64,000 bases of DNA from Pseudothermotoga thermarum DSM 5069 (GCF_000217815.1 NC_015707.1:1972014-2036013); one strand, 5' to 3'. Shown: positions 1 through 9,485, counted from the first letter of the stretch. The notes: generated from the letters alone by a model not told the origin. Numbers and translations are program-made.

Positions 1-1
1 T

Positions 2-1060
2 CTTGCTTTTTGTAAACAAGAAAAAGTTGGGATAGAGGAAGGTGCACGCATCGTCAGATACCAATTTTTGGAAAAGGTTAGAAAAAAGTCTTCTTCAGAT
101 TTGATAGCACTCGCTCACAACTTAAACGATCTTGTTGAAACCATGGTTCATCGTGTAGTCAGAGGGACAGGGTTAACAGGTCTTGTGTGCATGAAATCAA
201 AGGATGGAGCAAAGATAAGACCACTTTTGTACACAACAAGGGAGGAGATAGAAAGTTATGTTCATAGAAAAAGTTTACCGTACGTTGAGGATGAAACCAA
301 CTACGATCTCACGTATACCAGAAATTACATAAGACACAAAGTGATCCCGCTGTTAAAGCAGATGAATCCAAATTTAGAAAACACTCTGAAACAGCTGCAT
401 TTTTCATCGATTCTTCTTGAAAAACACGTAACACGAATTTTAGAAAATGCAAAAGTAGTGAAATTAACGGATCGTATGGTTTTTTCCATCGAAGGGTGTG
501 ATGAATTTGAAATCGTTGAGATTTTGAAATATTGTGCAGAAAGCTTTGGAGTTTGTTTGGCTTTTAGACAAATTGAAGATTTTTTAAAGTCGATTGGAAA
601 AACATCTTTTTCATTGCGCGTTGCGGACGATCTTTGGCTCAAGAAGGGATTTGAATTTGTAAGCGTTGAGAAAACTAAAGAAATCGTTTCATTTTTGGAG
701 CTCAGCGAGTTTGGTGTCTACAATTTCAATGGTTGGATTTTCAAACTGAGTGACAAGGTTGAATCGAAGCAATGGATAGAACTTGAAAAAGGCAAAAGTT
801 TTATTAGAACGCGCAGACCAGGCGATAAGATAGGGAAAGTTAAATTGAAGGATTTGATGATTGATTCAAAAATTCCTGAATTTTTGAGGAACGAGTATCC
901 CATCGTCTGTTCAAATGATAAAATAATATGGATACCTTATGTCTACAAAAGTGAGGAACAAAAAGGTTGTGGAATATTCCTAAATCTGATTTTCGATCCA
1001 TATGAGTGTATACTAAAGATGGAAAATCGTGAAAGGAGGAAAAGGTTTGAACGGCGGTAG
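2..1060 (+). CDS. tilS: tRNA(Ile)-lysidine synthase TilS, 5'-truncated by window edge
   Basis: TilS ligates lysine to C34 of the CAU-anticodon tRNA(Ile), producing lysidine and changing its decoding from AUG to AUA. The frame is open from base 2, so the true start and the N-terminal ATP-binding loop lie outside the window. The visible 352 residues include the family segment reading AHNLNDLVETMVHRVVRGTG, part of the N-type ATP-pyrophosphatase domain, followed by a weakly conserved C-terminal tRNA-binding region. A TTG at 68 is in frame but is internal. The 3' end overlaps ftsH by 14 bases, and tilS next to ftsH is a common bacterial arrangement. Identification is by motif and context. Confidence 0.9.
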   Translation, partial: LAFCKQEKVGIEEGARIVRYQFLEKVRKKSSSDLIALAHNLNDLVETMVHRVVRGTGLTGLVCMKSKDGAKIRPLLYTTREEIESYVHRKSLPYVEDETNYDLTYTRNYIRHKVIPLLKQMNPNLENTLKQLHFSSILLEKHVTRILENAKVVKLTDRMVFSIEGCDEFEIVEILKYCAESFGVCLAFRQIEDFLKSIGKTSFSLRVADDLWLKKGFEFVSVEKTKEIVSFLELSEFGVYNFNGWIFKLSDKVESKQWIELEKGKSFIRTRRPGDKIGKVKLKDLMIDSKIPEFLRNEYPIVCSNDKIIWIPYVYKSEEQKGCGIFLNLIFDPYECILKMENRERRKRFERR

Positions 1061-2927
1061 ACCAAACTATATATCTTTGATATTTGCTGTTTTGATGATA
1101 CTTTCGCTGTTTTGGTTGGTTAGGTCTTTTTATCTTCAAACCCAACCAACCTCAAAGATGAGCTTTAGCGACTTCATAGCCCTTGCTTACGAGGAACCAA
1201 CGAAAATAGCAGAAGTGGTTATAAAAGATGATGGAACCTTAAAAGTGATGACGAAAAGAGGAGAATACTACGAAATCTACGCACCATGGTTCAGCCAAGA
1301 TGTTGAAACAATCAAAAAGTTGAGCGAAAAAGGAGTAAGAGTGATAGGTGAAAAGGGAACGAGCAGTTCCTTTTGGATTAACTTGATAGGAAATGTACTG
1401 CTCGTTGGATTTTTGATCTTCATGTTCATGTTCATGATGAGAGCAATTTCTGGAAGAAACAACCAAGCTTTCACCTTCACTCGAAGTAGAGCGCAGATGA
1501 TCAAACCTGGACAAACTCGAGTGACCTTCAAAGATGTGGCAGGTGTGGATGAAGCGATAGAGGAGTTAAAGGAAACCGTTTTGTTTTTGAAAGACCCTGC
1601 TAGGTTTGCCAAAATCGGGGCTAGGATGCCTAAAGGTATACTTCTTGTTGGACCTCCTGGGACTGGTAAAACTTTGCTTGCAAGGGCTGTCGCAGGCGAA
1701 GCAAATGTTCCATTTTTCCACATAAGTGGTTCTGATTTTGTCGAACTGTTCGTTGGCGTTGGAGCAGCAAGAGTCAGGGACCTTTTCAACCAGGCGAAGG
1801 CTAATTCTCCATGTATAATCTTCATCGATGAAATCGATGCTGTTGGAAGGCACAGGGGTGCTGGCTTGGGCGGCGGACACGACGAAAGGGAGCAAACTCT
1901 CAACCAGCTTTTGGTGGAAATGGATGGCTTTGATGTTAGACAAGGCATAGTGGTCATGGCTGCGACGAACAGGCCTGACATATTGGACCCAGCTTTACTT
2001 CGACCTGGAAGGTTTGACAAAAAAATCGTCATCGATCCTCCTGATGTAAAGGGTAGAGAGGAAATCTTGAAGATACACACAAGAAACAAACCATTAGCCC
2101 CAGATGTGGATATAAAGATAATCGCTCAAAGAACAACTGGTTTCGTCGGTGCAGACCTTGAGAATTTGGTCAACGAAGCTGCACTCCTGGCAGCAAGAGA
2201 AGGTAAAGACAAGATAACCATGGCTCACTTTGAAGAAGCGATAGACAGAGTTATCGCTGGACCGGCTAGAAAATCCCGAGTTATAAGTCCAAAGGAAAAA
2301 AGAATAGTCGCTTACCACGAAGTTGGACATGCGATTGTTTCAAGCTTGCTTCCAAATGCCGATCCTGTTCACAGAATCTCAATAATACCAAGAGGTTATA
2401 GAGCCTTGGGTTACACCCTGCAACTTCCAACCGAGGATCGATACCTTGTGACAAAACAGGAACTTTTGGATCAAATAACAAGTCTTCTCGGTGGAAGGGC
2501 TGCGGAAGAGTTGGTTTTCCAAGAAGTTACAACAGGAGCAGCTTCTGATATTGAAAGAGCCACTGAACTTGCACGTAGAATGGTTTGTCAATTTGGTATG
2601 AGTGAAAAGCTGGGCCCTTTGTCGTGGGGAAAGGTAGAACAAGAGGTCTTTTTAGGAAAAGAATTAACGAGAATAAGAAATTACAGCGAAGAAGTGGCTA
2701 GCGAGATAGATGAGGAAGTTAAGAAAATCGTCTCAGAATGCTACGAGAAAGCTAAAAAGATATTGATAGAACACAGAGCGCAAATGGATAAACTGGTTGA
2801 ACTTTTGCTCGAGCGCGAAGTTCTTGAAGGAGAAGAACTTAGAAGGATTTTGAAGAGTGAACTTGGGGAGGAAATGGTTAACCATGATCAGCTTGGAGCA
2901 GTTAGTAGGAAAGAGTCAAACGGTTGA
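1047..2927 (+). CDS. ftsH: ATP-dependent zinc metalloprotease FtsH
   Basis: Membrane-anchored AAA+ protease that extracts and degrades misfolded membrane proteins and short-lived regulators. There are two N-terminal membrane segments (about residues 8-28 and 107-130) flanking a small external domain. The Walker A motif GPPGTGKT is at 202-209, followed by Walker B (IIFIDEIDA) and the SRH region. The zinc-binding HEVGH is at 424-428. The length of 626 aa is normal. I chose TTG 1047 because AAAGGAGG (1032-1039) lies 7 bases upstream; the GTG at 1029 would itself overlap that site. The gene overlaps tilS at its 5' end and the hot-dog-like gene at its 3' end, so translation is probably coupled. 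Confidence 0.97.
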   Translation: MNGGRPNYISLIFAVLMILSLFWLVRSFYLQTQPTSKMSFSDFIALAYEEPTKIAEVVIKDDGTLKVMTKRGEYYEIYAPWFSQDVETIKKLSEKGVRVIGEKGTSSSFWINLIGNVLLVGFLIFMFMFMMRAISGRNNQAFTFTRSRAQMIKPGQTRVTFKDVAGVDEAIEELKETVLFLKDPARFAKIGARMPKGILLVGPPGTGKTLLARAVAGEANVPFFHISGSDFVELFVGVGAARVRDLFNQAKANSPCIIFIDEIDAVGRHRGAGLGGGHDEREQTLNQLLVEMDGFDVRQGIVVMAATNRPDILDPALLRPGRFDKKIVIDPPDVKGREEILKIHTRNKPLAPDVDIKIIAQRTTGFVGADLENLVNEAALLAAREGKDKITMAHFEEAIDRVIAGPARKSRVISPKEKRIVAYHEVGHAIVSSLLPNADPVHRISIIPRGYRALGYTLQLPTEDRYLVTKQELLDQITSLLGGRAAEELVFQEVTTGAASDIERATELARRMVCQFGMSEKLGPLSWGKVEQEVFLGKELTRIRNYSEEVASEIDEEVKKIVSECYEKAKKILIEHRAQMDKLVELLLEREVLEGEELRRILKSELGEEMVNHDQLGAVSRKESNG

Positions 2928-3285
2928 AGTGAAAATCGACGAAAGCTGTCTTTGGAACGAGGATCAAGAAATGAGTTTGTTTCACTTTGCAAGTACTTCT
3001 GGCTTGTGTGCCTTGCTTTTCCACGTGGCTTTCAACTTAATTCAACCTTTTTTGGATGAAAACATCGTGAATGTTGTGGTTGAAGCCAACGTGCGGCATT
3101 TAAATCCAGTGAAAGTGGGCGAAGTGGTCGCTGCAGGAATAAGGGTTGTTGATGTTTCTGGAAACAGAATAAAGTTTAGAGGCATCATAATGAAAGGAGA
3201 AACCAAAATATTGGAAGCTGAATTTGTTCGATGTGTAGTTTCTAGAAACTATCTTAGGAGGTTGAGCGTTGAGAAGACCTCGTGA
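2884..3285 (+). CDS. Small hot-dog-fold thioesterase-like protein
   Basis: A 133-residue protein. The pattern of a short helix followed by strands (for example NVVVEANVRHLNPVKVGEVV) resembles single-domain hot-dog thioesterases of the fluoroacetyl-CoA thioesterase/PaaI type, where the second strand carries an N-x-x-H-like signature and a 'PVKVGE' turn. Substrate and catalytic residues cannot be assigned. ATG 2884 is chosen, with GGGGAGG at 2865-2871; a GTG at 2857 is also in frame but has no good ribosome site. The gene overlaps the ftsH end by 44 bases and the next gene start by 17, so it is co-transcribed. Fold assignment is by pattern only. Confidence 0.6.
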   Translation: MISLEQLVGKSQTVEVKIDESCLWNEDQEMSLFHFASTSGLCALLFHVAFNLIQPFLDENIVNVVVEANVRHLNPVKVGEVVAAGIRVVDVSGNRIKFRGIIMKGETKILEAEFVRCVVSRNYLRRLSVEKTS

Positions 3286-4771
3286 TAAAAAAGATTTTGC
3301 CGAATTTGAGTTTGTTCGTAGTTGCAAAAAAAGTGAATTGCTAATAGAAGAGAATGTTTTGAATGAAAAGGGCGACCTAAAGGTTGCCCTTATTTTTCCC
3401 AACAGTTATGAAATAGCTGCTTCAAACCTTGGTTTTCACCTTGTCTGGAAATTGTTCAACAAGCTTCCGAGGGTAAGGTGCGAAAGGTTTTTCTACGATG
3501 AAACTTTTGAAAGATTTTATTCCTTAGACTGCCAAACACCGTTGGATGAGTTTCAAATCTGGGCTTTTTGTGTTCATTTTGAAAACGATATAATCAACGT
3601 GATAGATATCTTGAAAAGAAAGTCTGTGCCTTTGATAAACGTTGAAAGAAGATCCTTTGATCCTTTGATAATTTTTGGTGGAATACTCACCTATGCAGAT
3701 CTTGATTTTCTTAAGGTCATACCAGATGTCGTACTTCATGGTGATTTCGAAGCTATGGTTGAAGATTTAGCCCAAATTTTAAGTCCAGCAAGCAGAGACG
3801 AACTTTTGGAAAGGTTTTCAAAACTTGATTTTTCGTCGGTTAAAGTTTTTGAAAAAAAAGCAAAAGAGGTGGCAAAATTTCTTGACTTAAGTAAATCTGC
3901 GCCCATCAGTCCCGTTGTACCAGCTAGAGGAGAGTTCGCAGGTCGTGTTCTTGTTGAAGTGGAAAGAGGATGTGTTTGGAACTGCAGCTTTTGTATGATG
4001 AGCAGCTGTAAGAAACCTGCTAGATTTGTCGATCCAAATGTTATCACCAAGTTGATGGAAAAAGATCTTAAACTCGGCCTTATTGCCTCAAATGTGACAG
4101 ATTATCCTTGGCTTGAAGATATTGTTCAAAAAGCTCGTGAAAAAAATATTTGGATATCTGTATCATCGCTCAGACTTGATAGGTTGAACGAAAATTTGTT
4201 GAGTTATTTGAAACAACATCAACATTCTTTTACCATTGCACCTGAATCGGCTACCTTCAAAATACGCCAAATCCTTGGCAAACCTTTTACAGATTCTCAA
4301 ATCGAAAAAGCTTTACAACTTGGAAGAAAAAGCGGTTTTTCACAGGTAAAACTTTACTTCATGTATGGCTTGGATGAGGAAACTGAGGAAGACCTTACTG
4401 CGATCGGCAAGATGGTTTCAAAAGCCTACGAAATCGGATACAACGATGTAAGGTTGACCTTGAACGCTTTTGTGCCGAAAAAGGGAACAAAACTTGGCAC
4501 AAGAAAGATGCAGGATGCAAAGATTTTGAAGGAAAAAGCTAAAGCTATAAAAGGTTCCATTCCTTCCCGCTGCGATGTTACCTTTGAAAGTTTAAAACAA
4601 CTTCAGCTTCAGTATATAATAAACCAAGCCCCAGAAGGGACTTGGCTAGAAGTACTTGCGAAGATTCAACACACAAGCAACTGGTCTAAACAATTGTTTT
4701 CGAATATTCTTCTTTCATTTTTCTCCTTGATCGAGGAGCGAAATGATGGCTTTCAGGTACTTACTTCTTGA
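3269..4771 (+). CDS. Radical SAM protein with N-terminal B12-binding-like domain
   Basis: A 500-residue radical SAM enzyme. Residues about 35-180 look like a cobalamin-binding-like Rossmann domain ([20 protein letters not shown]). The [4Fe-4S]/SAM site is CVWNCSFC, the CxxxCxxC signature. A later segment, [20 protein letters not shown], matches the TIGR03960-type uncharacterised radical SAM family. It is a paralogue of the protein at 28070-29854 but shorter, and lacks that protein's C-terminal cysteine cluster. The start is TTG 3269 with AGGAGG at 3256-3261. The last 57 bases overlap the 3' end of rpoD on the other strand. The substrate is unknown. Confidence 0.85.
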   Translation: MRRPRDKKDFAEFEFVRSCKKSELLIEENVLNEKGDLKVALIFPNSYEIAASNLGFHLVWKLFNKLPRVRCERFFYDETFERFYSLDCQTPLDEFQIWAFCVHFENDIINVIDILKRKSVPLINVERRSFDPLIIFGGILTYADLDFLKVIPDVVLHGDFEAMVEDLAQILSPASRDELLERFSKLDFSSVKVFEKKAKEVAKFLDLSKSAPISPVVPARGEFAGRVLVEVERGCVWNCSFCMMSSCKKPARFVDPNVITKLMEKDLKLGLIASNVTDYPWLEDIVQKAREKNIWISVSSLRLDRLNENLLSYLKQHQHSFTIAPESATFKIRQILGKPFTDSQIEKALQLGRKSGFSQVKLYFMYGLDEETEEDLTAIGKMVSKAYEIGYNDVRLTLNAFVPKKGTKLGTRKMQDAKILKEKAKAIKGSIPSRCDVTFESLKQLQLQYIINQAPEGTWLEVLAKIQHTSNWSKQLFSNILLSFFSLIEERNDGFQVLTS

Positions 4772-5899
4772 TGGATGGCGTAGTTTTCTCAATGCTTTGA
4801 CTTCTATCTGTCTTATCCTTTCCCTTGTTACGTTGAAGTATTGACCAACTTCTTCGAGTGTTTTTGCCTTCCCGTCCAAAAGCCCATATCTCATCTTCAA
4901 AACCATGGCTTCCCGTGGATTTAGCGTTCTAAGAACTTTTTCCAATTCTTCTCGCATAAGCATTCTCATGGCTTCTTTCTTTGGTGATGGGATAGACTCG
5001 TCGGCTATGAAATCTCCAACTGTGGAATCTTCGTCTTCTCCAACTGGCGCTTCGAGCGATATGATTTCTTTTGCTGCTTGCATTATTTCTTCTATTTTTT
5101 CAACTGGTTTATCCATGATTTTTGCAAGTTCTTCAACAGTTGGTGGTTCACCGTGTGTTTGTTGATATTCCCTTATGATTCTGTTCAGCTTGTTTATGGT
5201 TTCAACCATGTGCACAGGCACTCTTATGGTTCTAGCCTGATCAGCTATGGCTCTGGTTATAGCTTGCCTAATCCACCACGTGGCGTATGTGCTGAATTTA
5301 TAACCTTTGCGCCAATCGAATTTCTCGACTGCCTTCAAGAGACCTATATTTCCCTCTTGAATCAGATCCAAAAACGGCAAACCTCTGCCCATGTACTTTT
5401 TCGCAATGCTCACAACAAGTCTAAGGTTTGATTGGATTAACTTTTTCTTAGCTTTTTCATCCCCCATCTGCGCACGCCTTGCAAGTTCTCTTTCCTGCGA
5501 TGGCGTCAGCAAAGGTATTTTGCCTATCTCTCGCAAATACATTTTTATTGGATCTTTCAAAGAAAGGTTATCGAAAACTTCGGGATTGTCCTCCAAAGCT
5601 TGGAGTTCTTCTTCGGAAAGTTCCAGCGAATCATCCAATGGTTCTGGTTCAGAATCTTGGATGTTGATCTTGTTCTTTTCGAGCTCTTCGTAGATCCTTT
5701 CGATCAAATTGCTATCAAATCCCTCATAATCTGGAGGGAAAGCTTTATCTATATCATCGTACGTGACGAATCCTTTTTTCTTACCAAGCTTTACAAGGTT
5801 TTTGATCCTTTTCTCTATATCAGCTTGGGTCAAGGTTTTCTTTTCCTCCTTGCTTGTTTCTTCTTTCAAATCGACATTTTCCTTTTCAAGTTCTTCCAT
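4715..5899 (-). CDS. rpoD: Primary RNA polymerase sigma factor RpoD (sigma-70/SigA)
   Basis: Housekeeping sigma factor directing RNA polymerase to -10/-35 promoters. The 394-residue protein has an acidic, charged N-terminal region (1.1-like), then region 1.2 ([17 protein letters not shown]), region 2 ([14 protein letters not shown]), region 3, and a region 4 helix-turn-helix ([20 protein letters not shown]) ending shortly after. ATG 5899 follows a GGGAGGTGG ribosome site that sits in the last codons of dnaG; the two genes are 3 bases apart and form the dnaG-rpoD part of a macromolecular-synthesis operon. The 3' end overlaps the convergent radical SAM gene. Confidence 0.98.
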   Translation of the reverse strand: MEELEKENVDLKEETSKEEKKTLTQADIEKRIKNLVKLGKKKGFVTYDDIDKAFPPDYEGFDSNLIERIYEELEKNKINIQDSEPEPLDDSLELSEEELQALEDNPEVFDNLSLKDPIKMYLREIGKIPLLTPSQERELARRAQMGDEKAKKKLIQSNLRLVVSIAKKYMGRGLPFLDLIQEGNIGLLKAVEKFDWRKGYKFSTYATWWIRQAITRAIADQARTIRVPVHMVETINKLNRIIREYQQTHGEPPTVEELAKIMDKPVEKIEEIMQAAKEIISLEAPVGEDEDSTVGDFIADESIPSPKKEAMRMLMREELEKVLRTLNPREAMVLKMRYGLLDGKAKTLEEVGQYFNVTRERIRQIEVKALRKLRHPSRSKYLKAIISLLDQGEK

Positions 5900-5902
5900 A
5901 AT

Positions 5903-7570
5903 CTATCCACCTCCCATTTTGATCAAAGTTTTAACCAGTTCCATACGTTGTTTGAGCAGAATGGTTCGTTCTGTTTCATCTTGGCAATTGGCAAGTTTAG
6001 CGTCAATTTGTGACAACAACTTTTCGGCGACTTTTCTAGCAAATCGCTTTTTTATATCCTCAAAAATTTTGATTGGATTTGACGGTGGAGGTATTCGTGA
6101 CAAAAGATCAAAAAGATAATTTCTCACTTCTTGACTGACTTGTGTAATATCTGGATTTTGTTGAAGCTGTGAAAGTATCTTCAAGGTTTTTTCACTCAAA
6201 ATCGTTTGGTCAAGTTTTGATATTTCTTTTCTCAGTTCTTCGTTGGTTAGGTATAGGTATATCAGGTAATCCTCGTCAGTCGGAAGTTTTGGTTCCTTTG
6301 ATACCCTTTGCAAAATGGATTTAGAAGAGCTCAGTTCATCCTTTAATCTGTGTGCTGGCAATCCTATTTTTTTCGATACAGCTTGTAAAAGCGCATCCAG
6401 TTTTTCCAATCTTTTGTTCTTTTCCAAAAACTCTTTCCAAACTTTGATTTTCGAAAGGTACTTCTCCAAACCCGAAGATGTTGAGACATCGTATTGTTCA
6501 AGATAAAAATCTGCAACGAATTCTTCAAAGGGCATAGAATCTTTCAGCATTTTGTGTAAGGCCTCTGGACCAGATGTTTTGAGAAGTTCATCTGGATCTT
6601 TTTCTTCCGCTTTTGCAACGGTAACGTCAAATCCTGCTTCTATAAGCAACCAAAGGTTTCTCAAAGTTGCTTTGCGCCCAGCTTCGTCGTTGTCAAAGCA
6701 CAAAATCGCATTTCTTGTCAAAGGAGATATCTTCAGAAGGTGATCTTTAGAAAGACTCGTTCCAAGAACTGCAACGGCTGCTTTTATTCCAGCTCTATGC
6801 ATGGCGATTGCGTCGAAGTATCCTTCCGTTATCACAATAAAATCAACATTTTTGATTGTCTTCTGAGCCCTATCCAATAGAAACAAGGTTTTGCGCTTTG
6901 AAAAGTATGGTGTATCTCTAAGATTTAAATATTTAGGTTCGCCGAACAAAGCCCTTCCACCAAAGGCAATTACTCTACCGTTCTGATCTTTGATTGGAAT
7001 GGTTATTCTGTTTTCAAAGATGTCTATGTAACCTGCCGAAGTTTGTTTGACAAAACCAAGCTGTAAAATTTTCGAAATTGGCATACCAAGTTTTGTTCCT
7101 ATCTTAATCGCAGCGTTAGAATTTGCAGGACAATATCCAAGTTCAAATTCATCGATTTCCCGATCCGTTAGCCCCCTTTGTCGAAGATATTCCATTGCTT
7201 CTTTGGATTTTTTAATTTCTGCTTTGTAAAATTCGTTGAGTTTGTGGCAAAACTCAAGGTACATTCTCTTTTCTTTGTCTTCTTTTATTTCAGGTAGCTC
7301 AACGTTTGCCATCGTAGCAAGCTTTTTTAAGGCTTCAAAGAAAGATAAGTGCTCTATCTCCTGCAGAAATTTGATAGCATCACCGGCTGCGCCGCATCCA
7401 AAACAATGGTACAATTTGAGGGTTGGGTTGACGAAAAACGACGGTGTTTTCTCGCTGTGAAAAGGACAAAGACCACGATAGTTGCTCCCAACCTTCTGAA
7501 GTGGCACATATTGAGAGATAAGTTGCACAATATCGATTTTTTCCTTGATTTTATCGATAATTTCACGCAT
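5903..7570 (-). CDS. dnaG: DNA primase DnaG
   Basis: Synthesises RNA primers for DNA replication and interacts with the replicative helicase. The N-terminal CHC2 zinc ribbon has C35, H38, C56 and C59. The TOPRIM domain shows ITEGYFDAIAMHRAG and the acidic CFDNDEAGRKA. The C-terminal helical part would bind the helicase. The length is 555 aa. ATG 7570 fits the usual DnaG N-terminus; an in-frame TTG at 7588 would add six residues, and neither start has a strong ribosome site. The gene is cotranscribed with rpoD. A possible promoter lies about 95 bases upstream, directly behind the rpsI terminator. Confidence 0.97.
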   Translation of the reverse strand: MREIIDKIKEKIDIVQLISQYVPLQKVGSNYRGLCPFHSEKTPSFFVNPTLKLYHCFGCGAAGDAIKFLQEIEHLSFFEALKKLATMANVELPEIKEDKEKRMYLEFCHKLNEFYKAEIKKSKEAMEYLRQRGLTDREIDEFELGYCPANSNAAIKIGTKLGMPISKILQLGFVKQTSAGYIDIFENRITIPIKDQNGRVIAFGGRALFGEPKYLNLRDTPYFSKRKTLFLLDRAQKTIKNVDFIVITEGYFDAIAMHRAGIKAAVAVLGTSLSKDHLLKISPLTRNAILCFDNDEAGRKATLRNLWLLIEAGFDVTVAKAEEKDPDELLKTSGPEALHKMLKDSMPFEEFVADFYLEQYDVSTSSGLEKYLSKIKVWKEFLEKNKRLEKLDALLQAVSKKIGLPAHRLKDELSSSKSILQRVSKEPKLPTDEDYLIYLYLTNEELRKEISKLDQTILSEKTLKILSQLQQNPDITQVSQEVRNYLFDLLSRIPPPSNPIKIFEDIKKRFARKVAEKLLSQIDAKLANCQDETERTILLKQRMELVKTLIKMGGG

Positions 7571-7665
7571 ATTTAAAAGCTCACACAAAAAGTTTCAAGG
7601 ATATAAAGAACGGTCAATTGAGGCTGTATGTGAAGATGACCAACGGCGAAACCATGGAATTTAGA

Positions 7666-7694
7666 CTTATAAAAAAACAAAAGGTTCAAAACAA
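7666..7694 (-). promoter_or_regulatory. Putative dnaG-rpoD promoter
   Basis: On the minus strand, TTGTTT (7689-7694) and TATAAG (7666-7671) are separated by 17 bases. The -35 element lies in the T-rich tract just after the rpsI terminator hairpin, so termination of the ribosomal operon and initiation of dnaG-rpoD would be back to back. The boxes are imperfect; this is a prediction from spacing and position. Confidence 0.4.
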
Positions 7695-7712
7695 AGGGGC
7701 GCGCACGCGCCC
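7672..7712 (-). terminator. Intrinsic terminator of the rplU-rpsI operon
   Basis: A GC-rich inverted repeat at 7697-7712 (GGGCGC arms, four-base loop) begins 10 bases past the rpsI stop codon and is followed on the minus strand by T-rich sequence (7672-7696). The stem is six GC pairs. Confidence 0.75.
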
Positions 7713-7722
7713 AAGGAAGAGG

Positions 7723-8124
7723 TTATCGCTTCGAGTACTGTGGAGCCCTTCTGGCTTTCTTCAAACCGTACTTCTTTCTTTCAACCATTCTTGGATCCCT
7801 GGTGAGCATACCGTGAGCTTTCAAAGTGGGTCTCAAATCTGGGTTGAGTGCCACCAAAGCCCTTGCTATTCCAAGTCTAACAGCTCCAGATTGACCGGAT
7901 AATCCACCGCCTTCAACTAGAATCCAAAGATCAACTTTTCCAAGCATGTTTGTTACCAACAAAGGCTCGACTGCATGTTTTGCCCAAGCGATGTTTTTGA
8001 AATATTCTTCAAAAGAGTTATACTGTTTTCCGTTTATAAACAGTTGTCCGCTTCCTGGTTCAATATAGACACGGGCAACTGCTGTTTTTCTCCTACCGAT
8101 CGCATGAATAATCGTCTTTTCCAT
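7723..8124 (-). CDS. rpsI: 30S ribosomal protein S9
   Basis: Small-subunit protein whose C-terminal tail reaches toward the P-site tRNA. The 133-residue sequence starts with the S9 signature ([14 protein letters not shown]), contains [19 protein letters not shown], and ends in the conserved basic tail RRAPQYSKR. It is the last gene of the L21 operon, 14 bases after rplM, and is followed by a clear terminator hairpin. Confidence 0.98.
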   Translation of the reverse strand: MEKTIIHAIGRRKTAVARVYIEPGSGQLFINGKQYNSFEEYFKNIAWAKHAVEPLLVTNMLGKVDLWILVEGGGLSGQSGAVRLGIARALVALNPDLRPTLKAHGMLTRDPRMVERKKYGLKKARRAPQYSKR

Positions 8125-8138
8125 CCCTTACCCTCCCG

Positions 8139-8582
8139 TCAAATTTCAATTGGTTCAGGCTTTTGAGCCTCATGGGGATGCTTGTCTGAAGCGTAAATCT
8201 TGAGTCGTTTCAAATACTTGTCTCCCAGGGCGCCTTTGGGTAGCATTCTCTTAACTGCCAGCCATATTAACCTTTCAGGATGCTTTTCAAGAAGCTGTCT
8301 TGCGGTTTGAACCTTTAACCCACCTGGATAACCGGAATGTCTGTAGTAAAGTTTTTTGTCAAGCTTTTTACCGGTCAAAACAACCTTATCAGCGTTGATG
8401 ACAACGACGTAATTCCCTGTGTCTACACCAGGAAAGAAAGTTGGGCTGTTTTTTCCCATGAGGTATTTAGCTATTTGGCTTGCAAGTCTTCCTAAAACTT
8501 TTCCACTTGCGTCGACAAGGTACCATTTTCTTTCCACATTTCTAATTATCGTAGTTTTTTGTATTGGAAATGGTCTTGCCAT
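8139..8582 (-). CDS. rplM: 50S ribosomal protein L13
   Basis: Early-assembling large-subunit protein. The 147 residues contain the family segments [16 protein letters not shown] and [10 protein letters not shown]. It is placed directly before rpsI as in most bacteria, and starts 3 bases after the rpmA stop. The length is normal and nothing is unusual. Confidence 0.98.
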   Translation of the reverse strand: MARPFPIQKTTIIRNVERKWYLVDASGKVLGRLASQIAKYLMGKNSPTFFPGVDTGNYVVVINADKVVLTGKKLDKKLYYRHSGYPGGLKVQTARQLLEKHPERLIWLAVKRMLPKGALGDKYLKRLKIYASDKHPHEAQKPEPIEI

Positions 8583-8585
8583 TTT

Positions 8586-8861
8586 TCATTCCTCCTTGAC
8601 AGGTATAACGCTCACAAATTTTTTATTCCTTTTTGTGTGGAACTTGACGATGCCATCAACCAAAGCGAAAAGCGTGAAGTCTCTTCCACATCCAACGTTT
8701 TGACCCGGGTGGATTTTCGTTCCTCTTTGTCTAACCAGTATGTTTCCAGCCCTAACTCTTTGACCGTCTCCTACTTTCACACCCAGATATTTTGGATTGC
8801 TATCCCTATTTCCTATCGACCCACTTTTTCTATGTCCGAACAACTGTATTTCTATTCTCAT
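8586..8861 (-). CDS. rpmA: 50S ribosomal protein L27 with cleavable N-terminal leader
   Basis: L27 reaches the peptidyl-transferase centre with its N-terminus. The body is typical ([19 protein letters not shown]). Before the usual basic start there is a short leader, MRIEIQLF, followed by GHRKSG. This resembles the N-terminal extension of Firmicutes and Thermotogae L27 that the cysteine protease Prp removes after a phenylalanine. Cleavage after F8 would leave GHRKSG as the mature end; that site is inferred. The prp gene lies immediately upstream, and its last 32 bases overlap codons 1-10 of rpmA plus two bases. Confidence 0.95.
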   Translation of the reverse strand: MRIEIQLFGHRKSGSIGNRDSNPKYLGVKVGDGQRVRAGNILVRQRGTKIHPGQNVGCGRDFTLFALVDGIVKFHTKRNKKFVSVIPVKEE

Positions 8862-9174
8862 GATTTTTCACCTCCAAGCGTATATTTCTCGGGAACTGTG
8901 ACTGAAGATCGAGCAGACTTTTGTATAACTCTTCCATCAAAACTTGTGAGATTTGATCTGGCTGTACCAAATTAACTTCCATGAAACCGTCGTCTTTTTT
9001 GAAAAGAGCTTTTGACCTGCTTACCAAAGCTCTTGCTGTATGTTGAACCAACGCACTGACTGCCGCACAGACGATATCTTTTCCTTTTTCAGCGTAATTT
9101 GTGTGTCCAACAGCAGAAAAACCAACGTAATTTCCATCTTTCACGAAAAAAGTTATCTTGGTCATTTTCATCAT
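8830..9174 (-). CDS. prp: Ribosomal-processing cysteine protease Prp (YsxB family)
   Basis: Small cysteine protease that trims the N-terminal leader of L27. The 114-residue protein has the family catalytic pair: His24 in the segment [11 protein letters not shown] and Cys36 in [10 protein letters not shown], 12 residues apart as in characterised Prp. It lies between rplU and rpmA, the conserved position. It starts at ATG 9174, overlapping the rplU stop by four bases (ATGA); ATGs at 9171 and 9165 are alternatives. Its 3' end encodes the L27 leader in another frame. Confidence 0.93.
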   Translation of the reverse strand: MMKMTKITFFVKDGNYVGFSAVGHTNYAEKGKDIVCAAVSALVQHTARALVSRSKALFKKDDGFMEVNLVQPDQISQVLMEELYKSLLDLQSQFPRNIRLEVKNHENRNTVVRT

Positions 9175-9485
9175 CCGACCTGGATTTTGTCAATTCGCAC
9201 CAAGGTGTACCATTGCCGATGTCCGCGTCTTCTTTTATAACCAGTTTTTCTTTTGTACTTAGCAATTATGATTTTTCTTGCCCTTGCGTGTTGAATGATC
9301 GTGCCAATAACGCTGCAGTTTGTCAAGTAAGGCTGACCCACCAAAAAGCCGTTGTCCGTTGAAACATGCAACACTCTGTCGAACACTACCTGCTGCCCTT
9401 CTGCCTGAGGCAACTTTTCAACTGCTATGGTTTCACCTTCTGTAACTTTGTACTGTTTTCCACCACTTTCGATTATGGCGTACAC
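9171..9485 (-). CDS. rplU: 50S ribosomal protein L21
   Basis: Large-subunit 23S rRNA-binding protein. With start GTG 9485 the protein is 104 residues and begins in the canonical way (MYAIIESGGKQYKV). GGGAGGTG at 9491-9498 is correctly spaced for this start; a longer reading frame begins at 9512 but would place the start inside the leader hairpin. The C-terminal family segment is KRKTGYKRRRGHRQ. It is the first gene of the operon and is preceded by a structured leader and a promoter. Confidence 0.97.
   Translation of the reverse strand: MYAIIESGGKQYKVTEGETIAVEKLPQAEGQQVVFDRVLHVSTDNGFLVGQPYLTNCSVIGTIIQHARARKIIIAKYKRKTGYKRRRGHRQWYTLVRIDKIQVG

Noticed and set aside
1277-2089. A 270-codon minus-strand frame inside ftsH
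   Set aside because: Shadow of ftsH; its composition mirrors the complement of conserved AAA+ codons and it has no ribosome site or context.
7618-7902. A 94-codon plus-strand frame in the gap between dnaG and rpsI
   Set aside because: Most of it is antisense to rpsI, it has no ribosome site, and it reads through the terminator hairpin.
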